This document shows, piece by piece, positions 7,121 through 19,021 of a DNA stretch of 64,000 nucleotides. The position numbers were made by a program, and so were the translations under genes. How positions within the stretch are numbered: the stretch's first letter is position 1; the number at the start of each line of letters is the position of its first letter. Under the pieces are notes generated by a model. That model was not told where the DNA came from. It made no database searches and saw only the letters and a list, made by a program, of their open reading frames with translations. Source of the DNA: Terrimonas ginsenosidimutans. GTDB taxonomy: Bacteria > Bacteroidota > Bacteroidia > Chitinophagales > Chitinophagaceae. Where the stretch lies: assembly GCF_022012415.1 (NCBI RefSeq), contig NZ_JAKLTR010000004.1:124001-188000 (forward strand), given 5' to 3'.

Positions 7121-9568
7121 TTATTCGTTCCTCAATGATTTCACCGGGTTCGCTACCGCTGCTTTCACCGCATGAAATCCAACCGTAACCAAGGCAATGA
7201 TCACGGCCAGAAGACCTGTCACCGCGAACATCCACCAACTGATCTGCACCCGATACGCAAAATCACTCAGCCATTTATTCATCGCCCACCACGCAATGGG
7301 TGACGCAATTACCAGTGCGATTAATACCAGCCTGATGAAATCGGATGAAAGAATTCTGACGATACCACTTACCGAAGCACCAAGTACTTTTCGGATCCCG
7401 ATCTCTTTGGTACGCTGGAATGAAGTGATAATAGCTAAACCAAACAAACCAAGACAGCTGATCACAATGGCAATAACGGTGGCGAGATTGATCAGCATCG
7501 AGAAATTCCTTTCTTCCTTATACATCGCTTCAAGTTCCTGATCATAGAACTTATATGCAAATGTACCCGGCGGATAAAGTGCCGCCCATTTCTTTTCAAT
7601 ACGCTTGATAGTTTCCTGCCATTTCGCAGGATCGGTTGTATTCAGCTTGATATTTATAGAATTGAGATTGTCTTTATTTGCCATAAGCGCAACCGGATCA
7701 ATAGTTGTGTGAAAGTCCAGCATATGAAAATCCTTCACCACACCAACTATCGGATACTTTTGATTCTCCTGCCCGATAAACTTTCCCAGCGCATCCTGCG
7801 GAGATTGGAAGCCAAAGGCATTAACTGCTGTTTCATTGATCACAAACTCCCGTGTAGTGTCAGATGCATGCAAATTACGACCAGCGAGCAGTTGCATTTT
7901 ATAAAGGGAAATGTAAGAGGTATCGACTGACTTGCGAAAAACCTGCCGTTTTATCGGCTCTTTGCCTGCATCCTCTCCCCTATATTCATACATGCTGGAA
8001 GAATAACCACTTGACATCGGTTTTGTACCCAAAGAAACTGCACTGATACCTGCTTCTTTTTTCAATTCTTCCGCTAATGTGAAATGTTTGGTTTCAAATT
8101 TTTCATTGCGAAGGATCTTCCAGGGAACATCCACCAGAAGGACTGCTTCTTTATCAAAGCCCATATCTTTCTTCATGGTATAGCTCAATTGCGAACCCAT
8201 GATCAATGCGCCAATAATAAAGACCTGTGCTATTACAAACTGGAAAATGATCAGCACTTTTCTTAATACCTGTCTGCTATTACCAGTGCTGGACATAGCC
8301 TGACCTCTCATGATACTTACTGGCTGAACTTTCGCGATCAACCAGGCCGGGTACCATCCGGAAAGAATTGTAACCAGCAAAAGCAATGGAGCCAGGAACA
8401 GTACCAATCCCCATGGATTTGAATACTCCACGGTCCCTTCAGGAATGATATCTTTCAGCAATAGAAATGCAAGCTTTGTTAATAAGAAAGCAAGTATAAT
8501 TGCCAGAACGACGGTCACCATCGTTTCCGAAAACACTTGTCTGATCAGTGCCAGCCTGCCGCTTCCCAAAACTTTTCTTACACCAATCTCCTTGCTTCTT
8601 TGAGGTACTAATGCAGTACTGAGATTAATGTAATTGATACAGGCAAGGATCAGCAAGAAACCGCCAAGAGCCATCAAACCATACAAAACAGTTTTGCTTG
8701 CCTTGCGGGTATCATATTCTTTTATATAGGTAGAAAAATGAGATTCTTTTATGGGCAACAACTCAAACCATCGTTTCATTGACCAGGTTGGTTTTTTTTC
8801 CTGTTCAAATTCATTCCACTTTTTTGTTGCTACCGCAGTGATATGTGCAAGCACTTTCGCTGTATCTGCATCAGGAGAAAGCTGTAGATAGACTTTGTCA
8901 CTGCCATTCGTATTTGTCCAGGCACCAAGTTCATACACTTTTGACTGCATTGGATAAAACTCCTGTGCCTTGAATTCCGTTGACCATTCAATATCTTTTA
9001 CGATACCGGCAACTCTTTTTGGGAGTGTATCATTATAAATGATCGTTTTGCCTATATATTGTTGTGGGTCAATCGATCCAAAATAAGATCTGGCCCGGCT
9101 TTCCGTAAGCACCACGTTACTGGGAGTATTGAATGCGCTTTGTACATCCCCCGCCAGCCATTTATACGGCACCATGGCAAAGTAATTCGTGTCTACCTCT
9201 ACAGTGAATTTCGGTTCCTCCACGATCAGCGGCTCTGCGCCAGCCCTTTCAACCTTTGCTGTATTCATCCACTTACCAAAAACGGGAACAACACGATCAA
9301 TCCCGCGCACCTGCTCGCGGATTCCCTGGTACATCGGGGCAGACACGCCACCATTGTACGATTCCTTTTCATCGAAAATAAAACCTGTCACCAGGCGATA
9401 AGTGCGATCACGCTGCGGGAGATCTTTCTCAAAACTGAACTCATAGCTGACAAGCGTGTAGATCACCCAGCAGGCAGCGATGCCGATCGCCAGACCGAGC
9501 ACATTCAATGCGGTAAATAAGCGATAGCGGGCAAGACGCCTGAGAAGCGTTTTAAAATTGGTGGACAT
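7121..9568 (-). CDS. FtsX/MacB-type ABC transporter permease
   Basis: A large inner-membrane permease of about 815 residues with two MacB-core plus FtsX halves. A first membrane segment follows the start (LFTALNVLGLAIGIAACWVIYTLV). A long periplasmic domain with the SYFG and GIVKD style of MacB_PCD comes next, then three membrane segments starting near INLSTALV..RSKEIGVRKVLGSGR. A second periplasmic domain follows, then the matching RTKEIGIRKVLGASV and final membrane helices. ATG 9568 fits family starts; the frame extends to 9610. Such permeases work with a MacB-type ATPase in peptide or drug export or lipoprotein handling. No ATPase gene is adjacent, so the partner must lie elsewhere. Confidence 0.88.
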   Translation of the reverse strand: MSTNFKTLLRRLARYRLFTALNVLGLAIGIAACWVIYTLVSYEFSFEKDLPQRDRTYRLVTGFIFDEKESYNGGVSAPMYQGIREQVRGIDRVVPVFGKWMNTAKVERAGAEPLIVEEPKFTVEVDTNYFAMVPYKWLAGDVQSAFNTPSNVVLTESRARSYFGSIDPQQYIGKTIIYNDTLPKRVAGIVKDIEWSTEFKAQEFYPMQSKVYELGAWTNTNGSDKVYLQLSPDADTAKVLAHITAVATKKWNEFEQEKKPTWSMKRWFELLPIKESHFSTYIKEYDTRKASKTVLYGLMALGGFLLILACINYINLSTALVPQRSKEIGVRKVLGSGRLALIRQVFSETMVTVVLAIILAFLLTKLAFLLLKDIIPEGTVEYSNPWGLVLFLAPLLLLVTILSGWYPAWLIAKVQPVSIMRGQAMSSTGNSRQVLRKVLIIFQFVIAQVFIIGALIMGSQLSYTMKKDMGFDKEAVLLVDVPWKILRNEKFETKHFTLAEELKKEAGISAVSLGTKPMSSGYSSSMYEYRGEDAGKEPIKRQVFRKSVDTSYISLYKMQLLAGRNLHASDTTREFVINETAVNAFGFQSPQDALGKFIGQENQKYPIVGVVKDFHMLDFHTTIDPVALMANKDNLNSINIKLNTTDPAKWQETIKRIEKKWAALYPPGTFAYKFYDQELEAMYKEERNFSMLINLATVIAIVISCLGLFGLAIITSFQRTKEIGIRKVLGASVSGIVRILSSDFIRLVLIALVIASPIAWWAMNKWLSDFAYRVQISWWMFAVTGLLAVIIALVTVGFHAVKAAVANPVKSLRNE

Positions 9569-9784
9569 CCGGATAGTTTTTGGTGAATTCATTGCGTTAA
9601 AGCAGCACACGCATTCTCAATAAAATCCGTTCCAAAATAATAATAGATTCAATAACAATCCTTTGCGGATTAGCGGAAACACGAAAGTGTTCGTTTACGG
9701 ACAGTTGATGTACGGGAAACGAACGACGGAGGGCAGGTTCCCAACCCTGTATTCTCCACTATAATAATACCGCTAAATATTGGA

Positions 9785-9904
9785 TGGCGTATCAGCTACG
9801 CAAAGAGCGCAAAGAGCCGCAATGAACGCAAAGAATAATCTTGCTTGAGCAATTCCTTTGCGACCTTTGCGGCTCTTTGCGCTCTTTGCGTAGCTGATAC
9901 GCCA
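9785..9904. repeat. Intergenic inverted repeat with perfect 38-bp arms
   Basis: Arms 9785-9822 and 9867-9904 are exactly complementary. They begin TGGCGTATCAGCTACGC and continue with words AAAGAGCG, CAAAGAGCC and GCAA. The centre is about 44 nt. It lies 36 nt after the end of the GH2 gene and is the best-preserved member of the repeat family. It may terminate or protect the 3' end of the utilisation-locus mRNA. Confidence 0.92.
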
Positions 9905-9940
9905 CACTGGAAAGGTCCAGATCGGCAATATTCCGGTCTG

Positions 9941-13114
<3,174 letters not shown>

Positions 13115-13128
13115 TTATGGGGTGTGGT

Positions 13129-14151
13129 TTAAAAATTATCAAGCGTCCATTTATCGGCCCACTCAACGATGGGCAATCCGTCACGGAAACGGATGGGCAG
13201 CCAGAGATGGCGGCTATCTTTCAGGTTACGCGGGTTCCACCGGTCTGCCAGGAAAATATAGGCATTGTTTTTCGCTCTGACCGGTAGTATATAAGTTGAT
13301 TGCCCGCCAAATGTTGTATCAGCACCCGGACCGCTCATCGGGTTCACTTTTGATGCTTCCCATGGCCCCCAGACAGATGTGGCTGTATGCAATACAGCTT
13401 TGTTCGGCGCCCATCCGGTGCAGCCGCTTGTGATCATATAATACTTACCGTCTTGCTGGAAAACAGCAGGAGCTTCGCGATGATTGCTGAAAAGCATTTT
13501 ATCTTCCGCAGTCACATCAAGAAAATCTTTAGTCAGCTTTGCGATCCGCAGATCATAGTTTTCCCGTGAGGAATAAATATGATAAGCTGATCCATCTTTA
13601 TCCACGAACAATGTCATGTCTCTTGACATATTTCCGTTTGGACGAAAGCTGCGTACGAACCTGAACGGGCCGGTCACTTTATCACTTACGGCTACGCCTG
13701 CCCGTGCCGCACTGTAGCCTTTACCTTTCAATTCAAGGTGAAACCACATTACGTATTTTTTTGTGGCCGGGTTATAGATCACCTTGGGGCGTTCCATCAC
13801 ACAACCAACAGTTATATCGCTTGTGGTGTCCTTGTCCTGCGCCAATGCCAGTGACTCATACTGCCAGTTATAGAGATCTGTGGAAGAATATACGTTCACA
13901 CCTTCCGATGCGTGCCGGCCTCGTTTCTCACCAAACCAGTAATACTTTCCGTTATCATAGATCACTCCGCCGCCGTGGGCGTTGATAATTTCTCCTTTTG
14001 TATCAAACCACTCTGCGCCTGGAGTAAAATCACTTACCGTTTTTGACTGAGCAGAGGTTGACAGAGCCGACAATCCAATGCATGCGGTCAATGCAAGACA
14101 ACGAAGGTCACTGCGGGTAAAAAAATAGTTGATCATTATAAAATTTTTCAT
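13129..14151 (-). CDS. GH43-family five-bladed propeller hydrolase, galactanase-like
   Basis: An exported 340-residue enzyme with signal peptide ending LSALSTSAQ. It opens the propeller with GEIINAHGGGVIYDNGKYYWFGE, a signature I associate with GH43 subfamilies 24 and 34 (exo-beta-1,3-galactanases and galactofuranosidase or galactosidase-like enzymes). Later motifs are VMERPKVIYNPATKKYVMW and SREAPAVF-like NHREAPAVFQQDGKYYMITSGCTGW, with the Glu expected as general acid. Subfamily assignment comes from motif memory and needs an HMM. It is flanked by GH2 and GH105 genes, which supports a galactan side-chain role. Two small hairpins lie directly upstream. Confidence 0.75.
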   Translation of the reverse strand: MKNFIMINYFFTRSDLRCLALTACIGLSALSTSAQSKTVSDFTPGAEWFDTKGEIINAHGGGVIYDNGKYYWFGEKRGRHASEGVNVYSSTDLYNWQYESLALAQDKDTTSDITVGCVMERPKVIYNPATKKYVMWFHLELKGKGYSAARAGVAVSDKVTGPFRFVRSFRPNGNMSRDMTLFVDKDGSAYHIYSSRENYDLRIAKLTKDFLDVTAEDKMLFSNHREAPAVFQQDGKYYMITSGCTGWAPNKAVLHTATSVWGPWEASKVNPMSGPGADTTFGGQSTYILPVRAKNNAYIFLADRWNPRNLKDSRHLWLPIRFRDGLPIVEWADKWTLDNF

Positions 14152-14280
14152 TTGAATTAAAAACTGGCTGTAGAAACAGCCTGTTTGCTTTTAAATGTTG
14201 CTACGATTAACTGCTTTGCTCAACAGTCTTTTGCCTTTGAAGGCAAGTTCTTTTATAGTACTGACAGGTTTTATTTTCGG
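14152..14280. other. Upstream region of GH43 gene with two small hairpins
   Basis: GGCTGT/ACAGCC (14166-14171 and 14176-14181) and TTGCCTT/AAGGCAA (14231-14237 and 14240-14246) are perfect small stems. They lie between the GH43 start and the large repeat. They may shape the leader or mark mRNA processing sites within the operon. Confidence 0.4.
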
Positions 14281-14508
14281 TTGGCGTAGTTTCCCGCGGA
14301 TTACGCAGATTAAACACTCCGCCAGTTGCAACCTGTTTATAGTCTCCTGATCACTTTTTTCATTAGCATACGTTGATTTCGCAGATAGATCTCTGATAGA
14401 AGGCGCTTATCTGCGTAATCTGCGCTTCGATTAATCAGAAAGCTTATCTGGGCAAAACACTTCAATAGCATCGCGTATAAAATCTGCGTTATCTGTGGGA
14501 ACCTTACG
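14281..14508. repeat. Long inverted repeat, ATCTGCG-word type, overlapping a stop codon
   Basis: The left end TTGGCGTAGTTTCCCGCGGA with GATTACGCAGATTA (14281-14312) pairs with AATCTGCGTTATCTGTGGGA plus ACCTTACGC at the right end (14481-14508). The middle (14402-14434) repeats the words ATCTGCGTAATCTGCGC. The right end runs over the stop codon of the GH105 gene (TAA at 14504-14506, minus strand), so the repeat supplies that gene's last codons. The element at 54942-55063 uses similar words. Confidence 0.8.
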
Positions 14509-15658
14509 CAGATCCACCCAGCAACCTGTACATTTCACAGGCAGCCAGCAAAAACGCTCCAACACCAAAATTCGCTGTAGAGTTCTTATCTACCACCTGA
14601 CCCGGAATAGCCCGTTCACCAATTGGTTGCACATACCCCACACGTCCATCACTCTGAAGCGCTGTATCCATTAAGTAGGCCCACGATCTTTGCACAACGG
14701 GTAAATATGTTTTCTTATCAAGAAGACCATTATTCATTCCCCATAAAAATCCATACGTAAAAAACGATGTACCGCTTGTCTCCGGGCCGGGCGCATGCGC
14801 GGGATCAAACATGCTGCGCGTCCAGTAACCTTCGGGCTGCTGACTGCTTTTTATTGCAGCCGCCATCGCTTTGAATCTTGCTACGTACTCTTGGCGATAA
14901 GGCGCGTCAGCCGGCAGATCTTTGATCACCTTGGCCAGGCCGGCAAAGACCCAACCATCACCTCTTGCCCAGAAATCCTTTTTCCCATTGGCGGATTTAT
15001 GTTTTGGGTAAACATATTTTGCATCGCGGTAATAAAGATGTTCCACTGAATCATACATGATACTATTGGCATAAGCCAGGTACTCGTGCAGTTTTTCGAG
15101 ATAAAGCTTATTACCGGTTAGTTTATACATCTTCGTCATCACCGGCATGACCATATACAAACCATCAGCCCACCACCAGTAATCATTCTTTGGTGTGCTT
15201 ATCTGGTATTCCATTACTTCTTTTGCGCGTGCGATCTTCTTTTCATCTTTATCGATATTGTAGAGATCTATATAAGTCTGAAAACAGATCTGCCAGTCAC
15301 CAAACAAAACATACTCATCTTTTTCACCGTAGCTGTATTTCCAGTTCGATTTGTCGGTTGACTTTGCGCCCATCCACAAATTCTGTTCAGCCCATTTTTC
15401 AGAATACTTCTTGTACGTCTCATTTTTTGTAAGAAAATAAGCTTCCATATTTCCTGTATGATACGCCGCGTTATCCCAGAAAGCGCGGCCGGGTTCCGGA
15501 TGGGTCTGTTGCCAGTTTGTATTCACTTTATCGATCACCGCCAGCACCTGCTGCTGATCCGTTCCCATCATCGAAGTCAGGGACTTTTTCTGCGAAGTAC
15601 AACCCGTGAATAAGGCGAACGCGACACAGGATGCGATATAAAAACTCGTCTTCATCAT
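14504..15658 (-). CDS. GH105 unsaturated glucuronyl/rhamnogalacturonyl hydrolase lipoprotein
   Basis: An (alpha/alpha)6-barrel enzyme of about 384 residues that removes a 4,5-unsaturated uronic acid left by a polysaccharide lyase. The ATG at 15658 gives a lipoprotein signal with lipobox LFTGC (C20). The frame up to 15928 overlaps the previous gene and is unlikely. WWWADGLYMV places the conserved Asp of GH88/105 at D165. WARGDGWVFAGLAKV and the EPETSGTSFFTYGF-like PGPETSGTSFFTYGFLWG are further family motifs. The start lies 14 nt after the BNR-propeller gene, so the two are co-transcribed. The product of a lyase or lyase-like neighbour would be its substrate. Its final residues are encoded by the repeat at 14281-14508. 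Confidence 0.9.
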   Translation of the reverse strand: MMKTSFYIASCVAFALFTGCTSQKKSLTSMMGTDQQQVLAVIDKVNTNWQQTHPEPGRAFWDNAAYHTGNMEAYFLTKNETYKKYSEKWAEQNLWMGAKSTDKSNWKYSYGEKDEYVLFGDWQICFQTYIDLYNIDKDEKKIARAKEVMEYQISTPKNDYWWWADGLYMVMPVMTKMYKLTGNKLYLEKLHEYLAYANSIMYDSVEHLYYRDAKYVYPKHKSANGKKDFWARGDGWVFAGLAKVIKDLPADAPYRQEYVARFKAMAAAIKSSQQPEGYWTRSMFDPAHAPGPETSGTSFFTYGFLWGMNNGLLDKKTYLPVVQRSWAYLMDTALQSDGRVGYVQPIGERAIPGQVVDKNSTANFGVGAFLLAACEMYRLLGGSA

Positions 15659-15672
15659 GATAAATTCTTTTA

Positions 15673-16986
15673 TCAGGGTTTCCATTCCAACACCTGTACC
15701 ATTTGAGGTGGCGTTGAAGTAAGCCCTTCCCCATCTGCCTGCACGGTTCGTTGTACAAACAGGTGAACAATATTTTTCTTTTTCCAGAGATCTGTATCGA
15801 ATGAAGGCTCCCAGGCGCCGGTATCTCCTTCGAACAGATCTTTCACGGTAAACTTCTGCTGACCAATATTTTTTATGCTTGCCACAGATACCTTGCTTCC
15901 TCTCTCCTCGTCGCGGAAGAACAACCATGCGCTTGTATTCTTTCCTTTCTTCCTGATCAATACCTGCGGGCGTGCAACAGGAATTTTCTTCGAGCCCGTT
16001 CCGCTTAAACTAAAGGGAGTTTTACGGAAATCAAGTGACATCACTTTCCACCCCTGGCCTTTATTATAAACCAGATGATATTGAGGAATGTTGCTGTTCG
16101 CATCGCGCCAGTAGGTAGCGATCATGATATTCCCCGAACCATCTGCATGCATGGACGTCTGGTTGATCAATTCGCTTTTCTGCGGAATACGACACGCATA
16201 CTCAGCATTTGTTGCATTAATAGGTAAATTATATTTCTCGCCAGTCGACTTCTGCCAGCTCTGTCCGCCATCCATTGACTTAGCGAAACACATATCGTGA
16301 TTGCTGGCCACATCGGGAGACTCGCGCCAGACCCAGGACAGATAGATCACGCCGTTGGCGTCAACGTACGATTGCCAGTAGGCATTCCGCTTGCCCTCTC
16401 CATCGATCAGGTTTGACTGAACGCGGTTCCATTTCTTTTGCAAAAGATCATACCGGTTGATCACCATATTGCCATTACCCGAACCACCATCGCGGTAGAA
16501 GAATAACAAACCACCATCAGGCATGGTATAAAACTCCGGATAAGAAACTTTGTTCTCCGATGTACTGATCATCGGCATTTCCTCCGTCAACTCCAAAGAC
16601 AAAGGCTCTTTGCTTTTGGCATAACGAAGCTTTGAATTATGATGGTCCCAGGCGATATGCAAAAAACCCTCGCCATCAACGATCATGCTGATGCTATTGT
16701 GAGCATCTCTTATATTTCCCTTGAAAGACGTTTGCTTCAATTCCCAGCTTTTACTACCGAGCTTACGTCTCCCTATCACCATAAAACCGAGTGAATCATA
16801 AAAACCGGTGAATTGATAGTCTTTAAAACTCGCCAGCGAATTCTTGCGGAACACGACGGTATTTATGGAGTTGCCGGCCCAACCTTTGGCGATATCCACC
16901 ACTCTGACTTTCTGAGCTGAAGCATTCGTTTCAGCGATCAGAACAAGAAACAAAACATAAACAATATGCGTCCGCCAGTTTTTCAA
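15673..16986 (-). CDS. BNR_4 seven-bladed propeller enzyme resembling GH145/PL24/PL25
   Basis: An exported protein of 437 residues (signal MKNWRTHIVYVLFLVLIAETNASA). RDAHNSISMIVDGEGFLHIAWDHH covers H96 and H115/H116, and FFYRDGGSGNGN follows. These match the BNR_4 propeller family, which includes GH145 alpha-L-rhamnosidases acting on rhamnose-glucuronic acid caps of arabinogalactan and the PL24/PL25 ulvan lyases, where equivalent His residues are catalytic. Which of these applies cannot be decided from sequence reading alone. The GH105 gene 14 nt downstream would suit either a lyase product or an arabinogalactan pathway. It lies after the SusC/SusD block, separated by a long repeat. Confidence 0.75.
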   Translation of the reverse strand: MKNWRTHIVYVLFLVLIAETNASAQKVRVVDIAKGWAGNSINTVVFRKNSLASFKDYQFTGFYDSLGFMVIGRRKLGSKSWELKQTSFKGNIRDAHNSISMIVDGEGFLHIAWDHHNSKLRYAKSKEPLSLELTEEMPMISTSENKVSYPEFYTMPDGGLLFFYRDGGSGNGNMVINRYDLLQKKWNRVQSNLIDGEGKRNAYWQSYVDANGVIYLSWVWRESPDVASNHDMCFAKSMDGGQSWQKSTGEKYNLPINATNAEYACRIPQKSELINQTSMHADGSGNIMIATYWRDANSNIPQYHLVYNKGQGWKVMSLDFRKTPFSLSGTGSKKIPVARPQVLIRKKGKNTSAWLFFRDEERGSKVSVASIKNIGQQKFTVKDLFEGDTGAWEPSFDTDLWKKKNIVHLFVQRTVQADGEGLTSTPPQMVQVLEWKP

Positions 16987-17025
16987 ACGATTATCTTTTA
17001 TGAAGCTTTCAGTTTTTGATTAGCC

Positions 17026-17149
17026 GCCGTGTAGAAGTATCGCAAAGAGCGCAATGGAAGCGCAAAGAACGCAACGCAATTACGTATTAAAGACTGATAT
17101 CTTCGCGTCCTTTGCGCCCCTTAGCGTCCCTTGCGATACTCATACGCCA
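17026..17149. repeat. Long inverted repeat inside the utilisation locus, CGCAAAG-word type
   Basis: GTGTAGAAGTATCGCAAAGA (from about 17029) is mirrored by CTTGCGATACTCATACGCC (to 17148). Inner words GCGCAAAGAACGC and GCGTCCTTTGCGCC pair imperfectly. It separates the SusC/SusD block (ends 17173) from the enzyme genes (start 16986) on the same strand. It is thus placed to decouple their mRNA levels by termination, processing or 3' protection. Confidence 0.85.
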
Positions 17150-17172
17150 GGCAGATTTCGTTCAACCACATT

Positions 17173-18978
17173 TTACCATCCCGGGTTCTGCAGCATCGCC
17201 GGCATTTTCCTGATCTCTGCATCCTGTATCGGCAGCAGGTACATCTCCGGCCGGAAAACGTGTTCCCGAATATTGTTCTCAATTACATAATTGAACTTAT
17301 AAGTAGCAGGTGTTGTTCCTGACACCAGGAATGGATGCATTACCCGGTTAAAGCCTCTGTTGCTTCCATTGTATAATGTCATCGCGATCTTCCATCTTCT
17401 GATATCATGCCAGCGATGATCTTCGAATGCCAGTTCAATTCTTCTTTCATTCTGGATGAATGCGCGCATTTCCTCTTTAGTCATACCAGCCTTCATGCCA
17501 TAGAGATTATCACCACCAGGCTCAATACCTGCACGGTCGCGCAGCTGTGCCAGCTTAGGATAAGCGAGCGTCGTTTGTCCGGCTTCATTGATCGCCTCTG
17601 CATAGTTCAGCAAGATCTCTGCGTACCGCATGATCGGCCAGTTTCTCGCAGGGCTTGCACCGATGCTGTTGGTAACTGTACTGTCACACATCTTGCGGGT
17701 GAAATAACCGGTATTACCGCCGGAAGAGAATGCGTCACCGGTTTGACCGGTGCCGGTATAAGTCCAGACAAAATTCTGCGTATTATCGTTTGCGGCATAA
17801 CGGGAACCGTTAAACATAATAGAATATCGGAAGCGCGGATCACGATTTACATAAGGATTCTGCGGATCGTATCCCGAAGTTGGGTCTGTGATCGCTTTAC
17901 CTGTGATCATCGGGAATGCGTCAACGAGATTTTGCGTGGGTCTTGAATAGTTCTGACCACTTCTGCTGGGCGGCAGATAGTAGGCTTCAAAATCTTTATT
18001 ATTCGGACGGGTCACCACAAAGATATTCTCCGGATTTGTCCGGGTGAGAAATGTCTGATAGAAACCAAGGCCGGGTTGTGTGTTATTAACGATGAGGGAA
18101 TAATATCCTGAATTGATCACCGCTTCTGCGGCTGCCGCGGCAGCTTGCCAGTGTGCAACATCATATGCCGGATAACTGACCAGTTCTTTTTGCTGGGGAG
18201 ACGCCGCATCAATTGCGCCGCCATTGAACAAGGGACTTGCTGCATAAGACAGCAGGCGTGACTTCAATCCCATGGCAGTACCTTTTGTTACACGGCCATA
18301 GTCCAGTGCGTCATACCCAACCGGGAATGCTGCATTAGGAGTGGGCAACAGTGCCGCTGCTTCATCCAGCTCTTTCGTCAGATATGCTACAAAATCTGAA
18401 AACTTCTGTCTTGGTATATCCAGGAAGTCTGCAATACCATACACCTGGTCTCCCACGTTAGGCACGCTGCCATACACGATCATCAACTGCAGATAGTACC
18501 ACACACGAAGACATTTCGCTTCACCTTTCATACGTGATTTCATGTAGGCTGATAAAGGTGTGCTTTCCAGTTTTGATAAAAGCAGGTTCACGCGGCGGAT
18601 ATTACGGTAAGGCACCTGCCAGAAATCTGTAGCTGGCGGGCTTGATCCATAGTTTGCTGCAGAGAATGTACCCTGGTAGAACATTACAGAAGGGCGTGTT
18701 GCGGAACTCAATGAGTACTCTGCATCATCCGCAGAAGTTTCCTGATTACCATGTGTTTCCCAGCGGCGTTTATTGAAGGAGAAACCAATCCCGGCAAAAT
18801 CCGTGTTACCGAATGTTCCTTCCGCATAAATACCATTCAGGAATTGTATCGTACGTAAGCTATCTGAGAAAACCTGAGCTTCATCAAGCGCTGTTGATTT
18901 ATCATCCAGGAAGCCGCCCGATTTGGAGCAGGCTGCCAGCAGGGCTGAAAAGCTGATGATGGTTAAGATCTTTTTCAT
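17173..18978 (-). CDS. SusD/RagB-family glycan-binding lipoprotein
   Basis: A 601-residue surface lipoprotein of the SusD family. It acts as the lid of the neighbouring SusC transporter and binds oligosaccharide. The signal peptide ends SALLAACSK, giving lipid-modified Cys17. The N-terminal TPR-like helices hold RRVNLLLSKLE and MKGEAKCLRVWYYLQLMIVYGSVP. The C-terminal SusD domain has NWPIMRYAEILLNYAEAINEAG and ERRIELAFEDHRWHDIRRWK, both family signatures. It follows its partner SusC by 43 nt. It is the fourth gene of a SusC-SusD-SusC-SusD run transcribed leftwards. Confidence 0.95.
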   Translation of the reverse strand: MKKILTIISFSALLAACSKSGGFLDDKSTALDEAQVFSDSLRTIQFLNGIYAEGTFGNTDFAGIGFSFNKRRWETHGNQETSADDAEYSLSSATRPSVMFYQGTFSAANYGSSPPATDFWQVPYRNIRRVNLLLSKLESTPLSAYMKSRMKGEAKCLRVWYYLQLMIVYGSVPNVGDQVYGIADFLDIPRQKFSDFVAYLTKELDEAAALLPTPNAAFPVGYDALDYGRVTKGTAMGLKSRLLSYAASPLFNGGAIDAASPQQKELVSYPAYDVAHWQAAAAAAEAVINSGYYSLIVNNTQPGLGFYQTFLTRTNPENIFVVTRPNNKDFEAYYLPPSRSGQNYSRPTQNLVDAFPMITGKAITDPTSGYDPQNPYVNRDPRFRYSIMFNGSRYAANDNTQNFVWTYTGTGQTGDAFSSGGNTGYFTRKMCDSTVTNSIGASPARNWPIMRYAEILLNYAEAINEAGQTTLAYPKLAQLRDRAGIEPGGDNLYGMKAGMTKEEMRAFIQNERRIELAFEDHRWHDIRRWKIAMTLYNGSNRGFNRVMHPFLVSGTTPATYKFNYVIENNIREHVFRPEMYLLPIQDAEIRKMPAMLQNPGW

Positions 18979-19021
18979 TTACTAAATAGTTGAAGCGATA
19001 AATCGCAATTTGACAATATCG

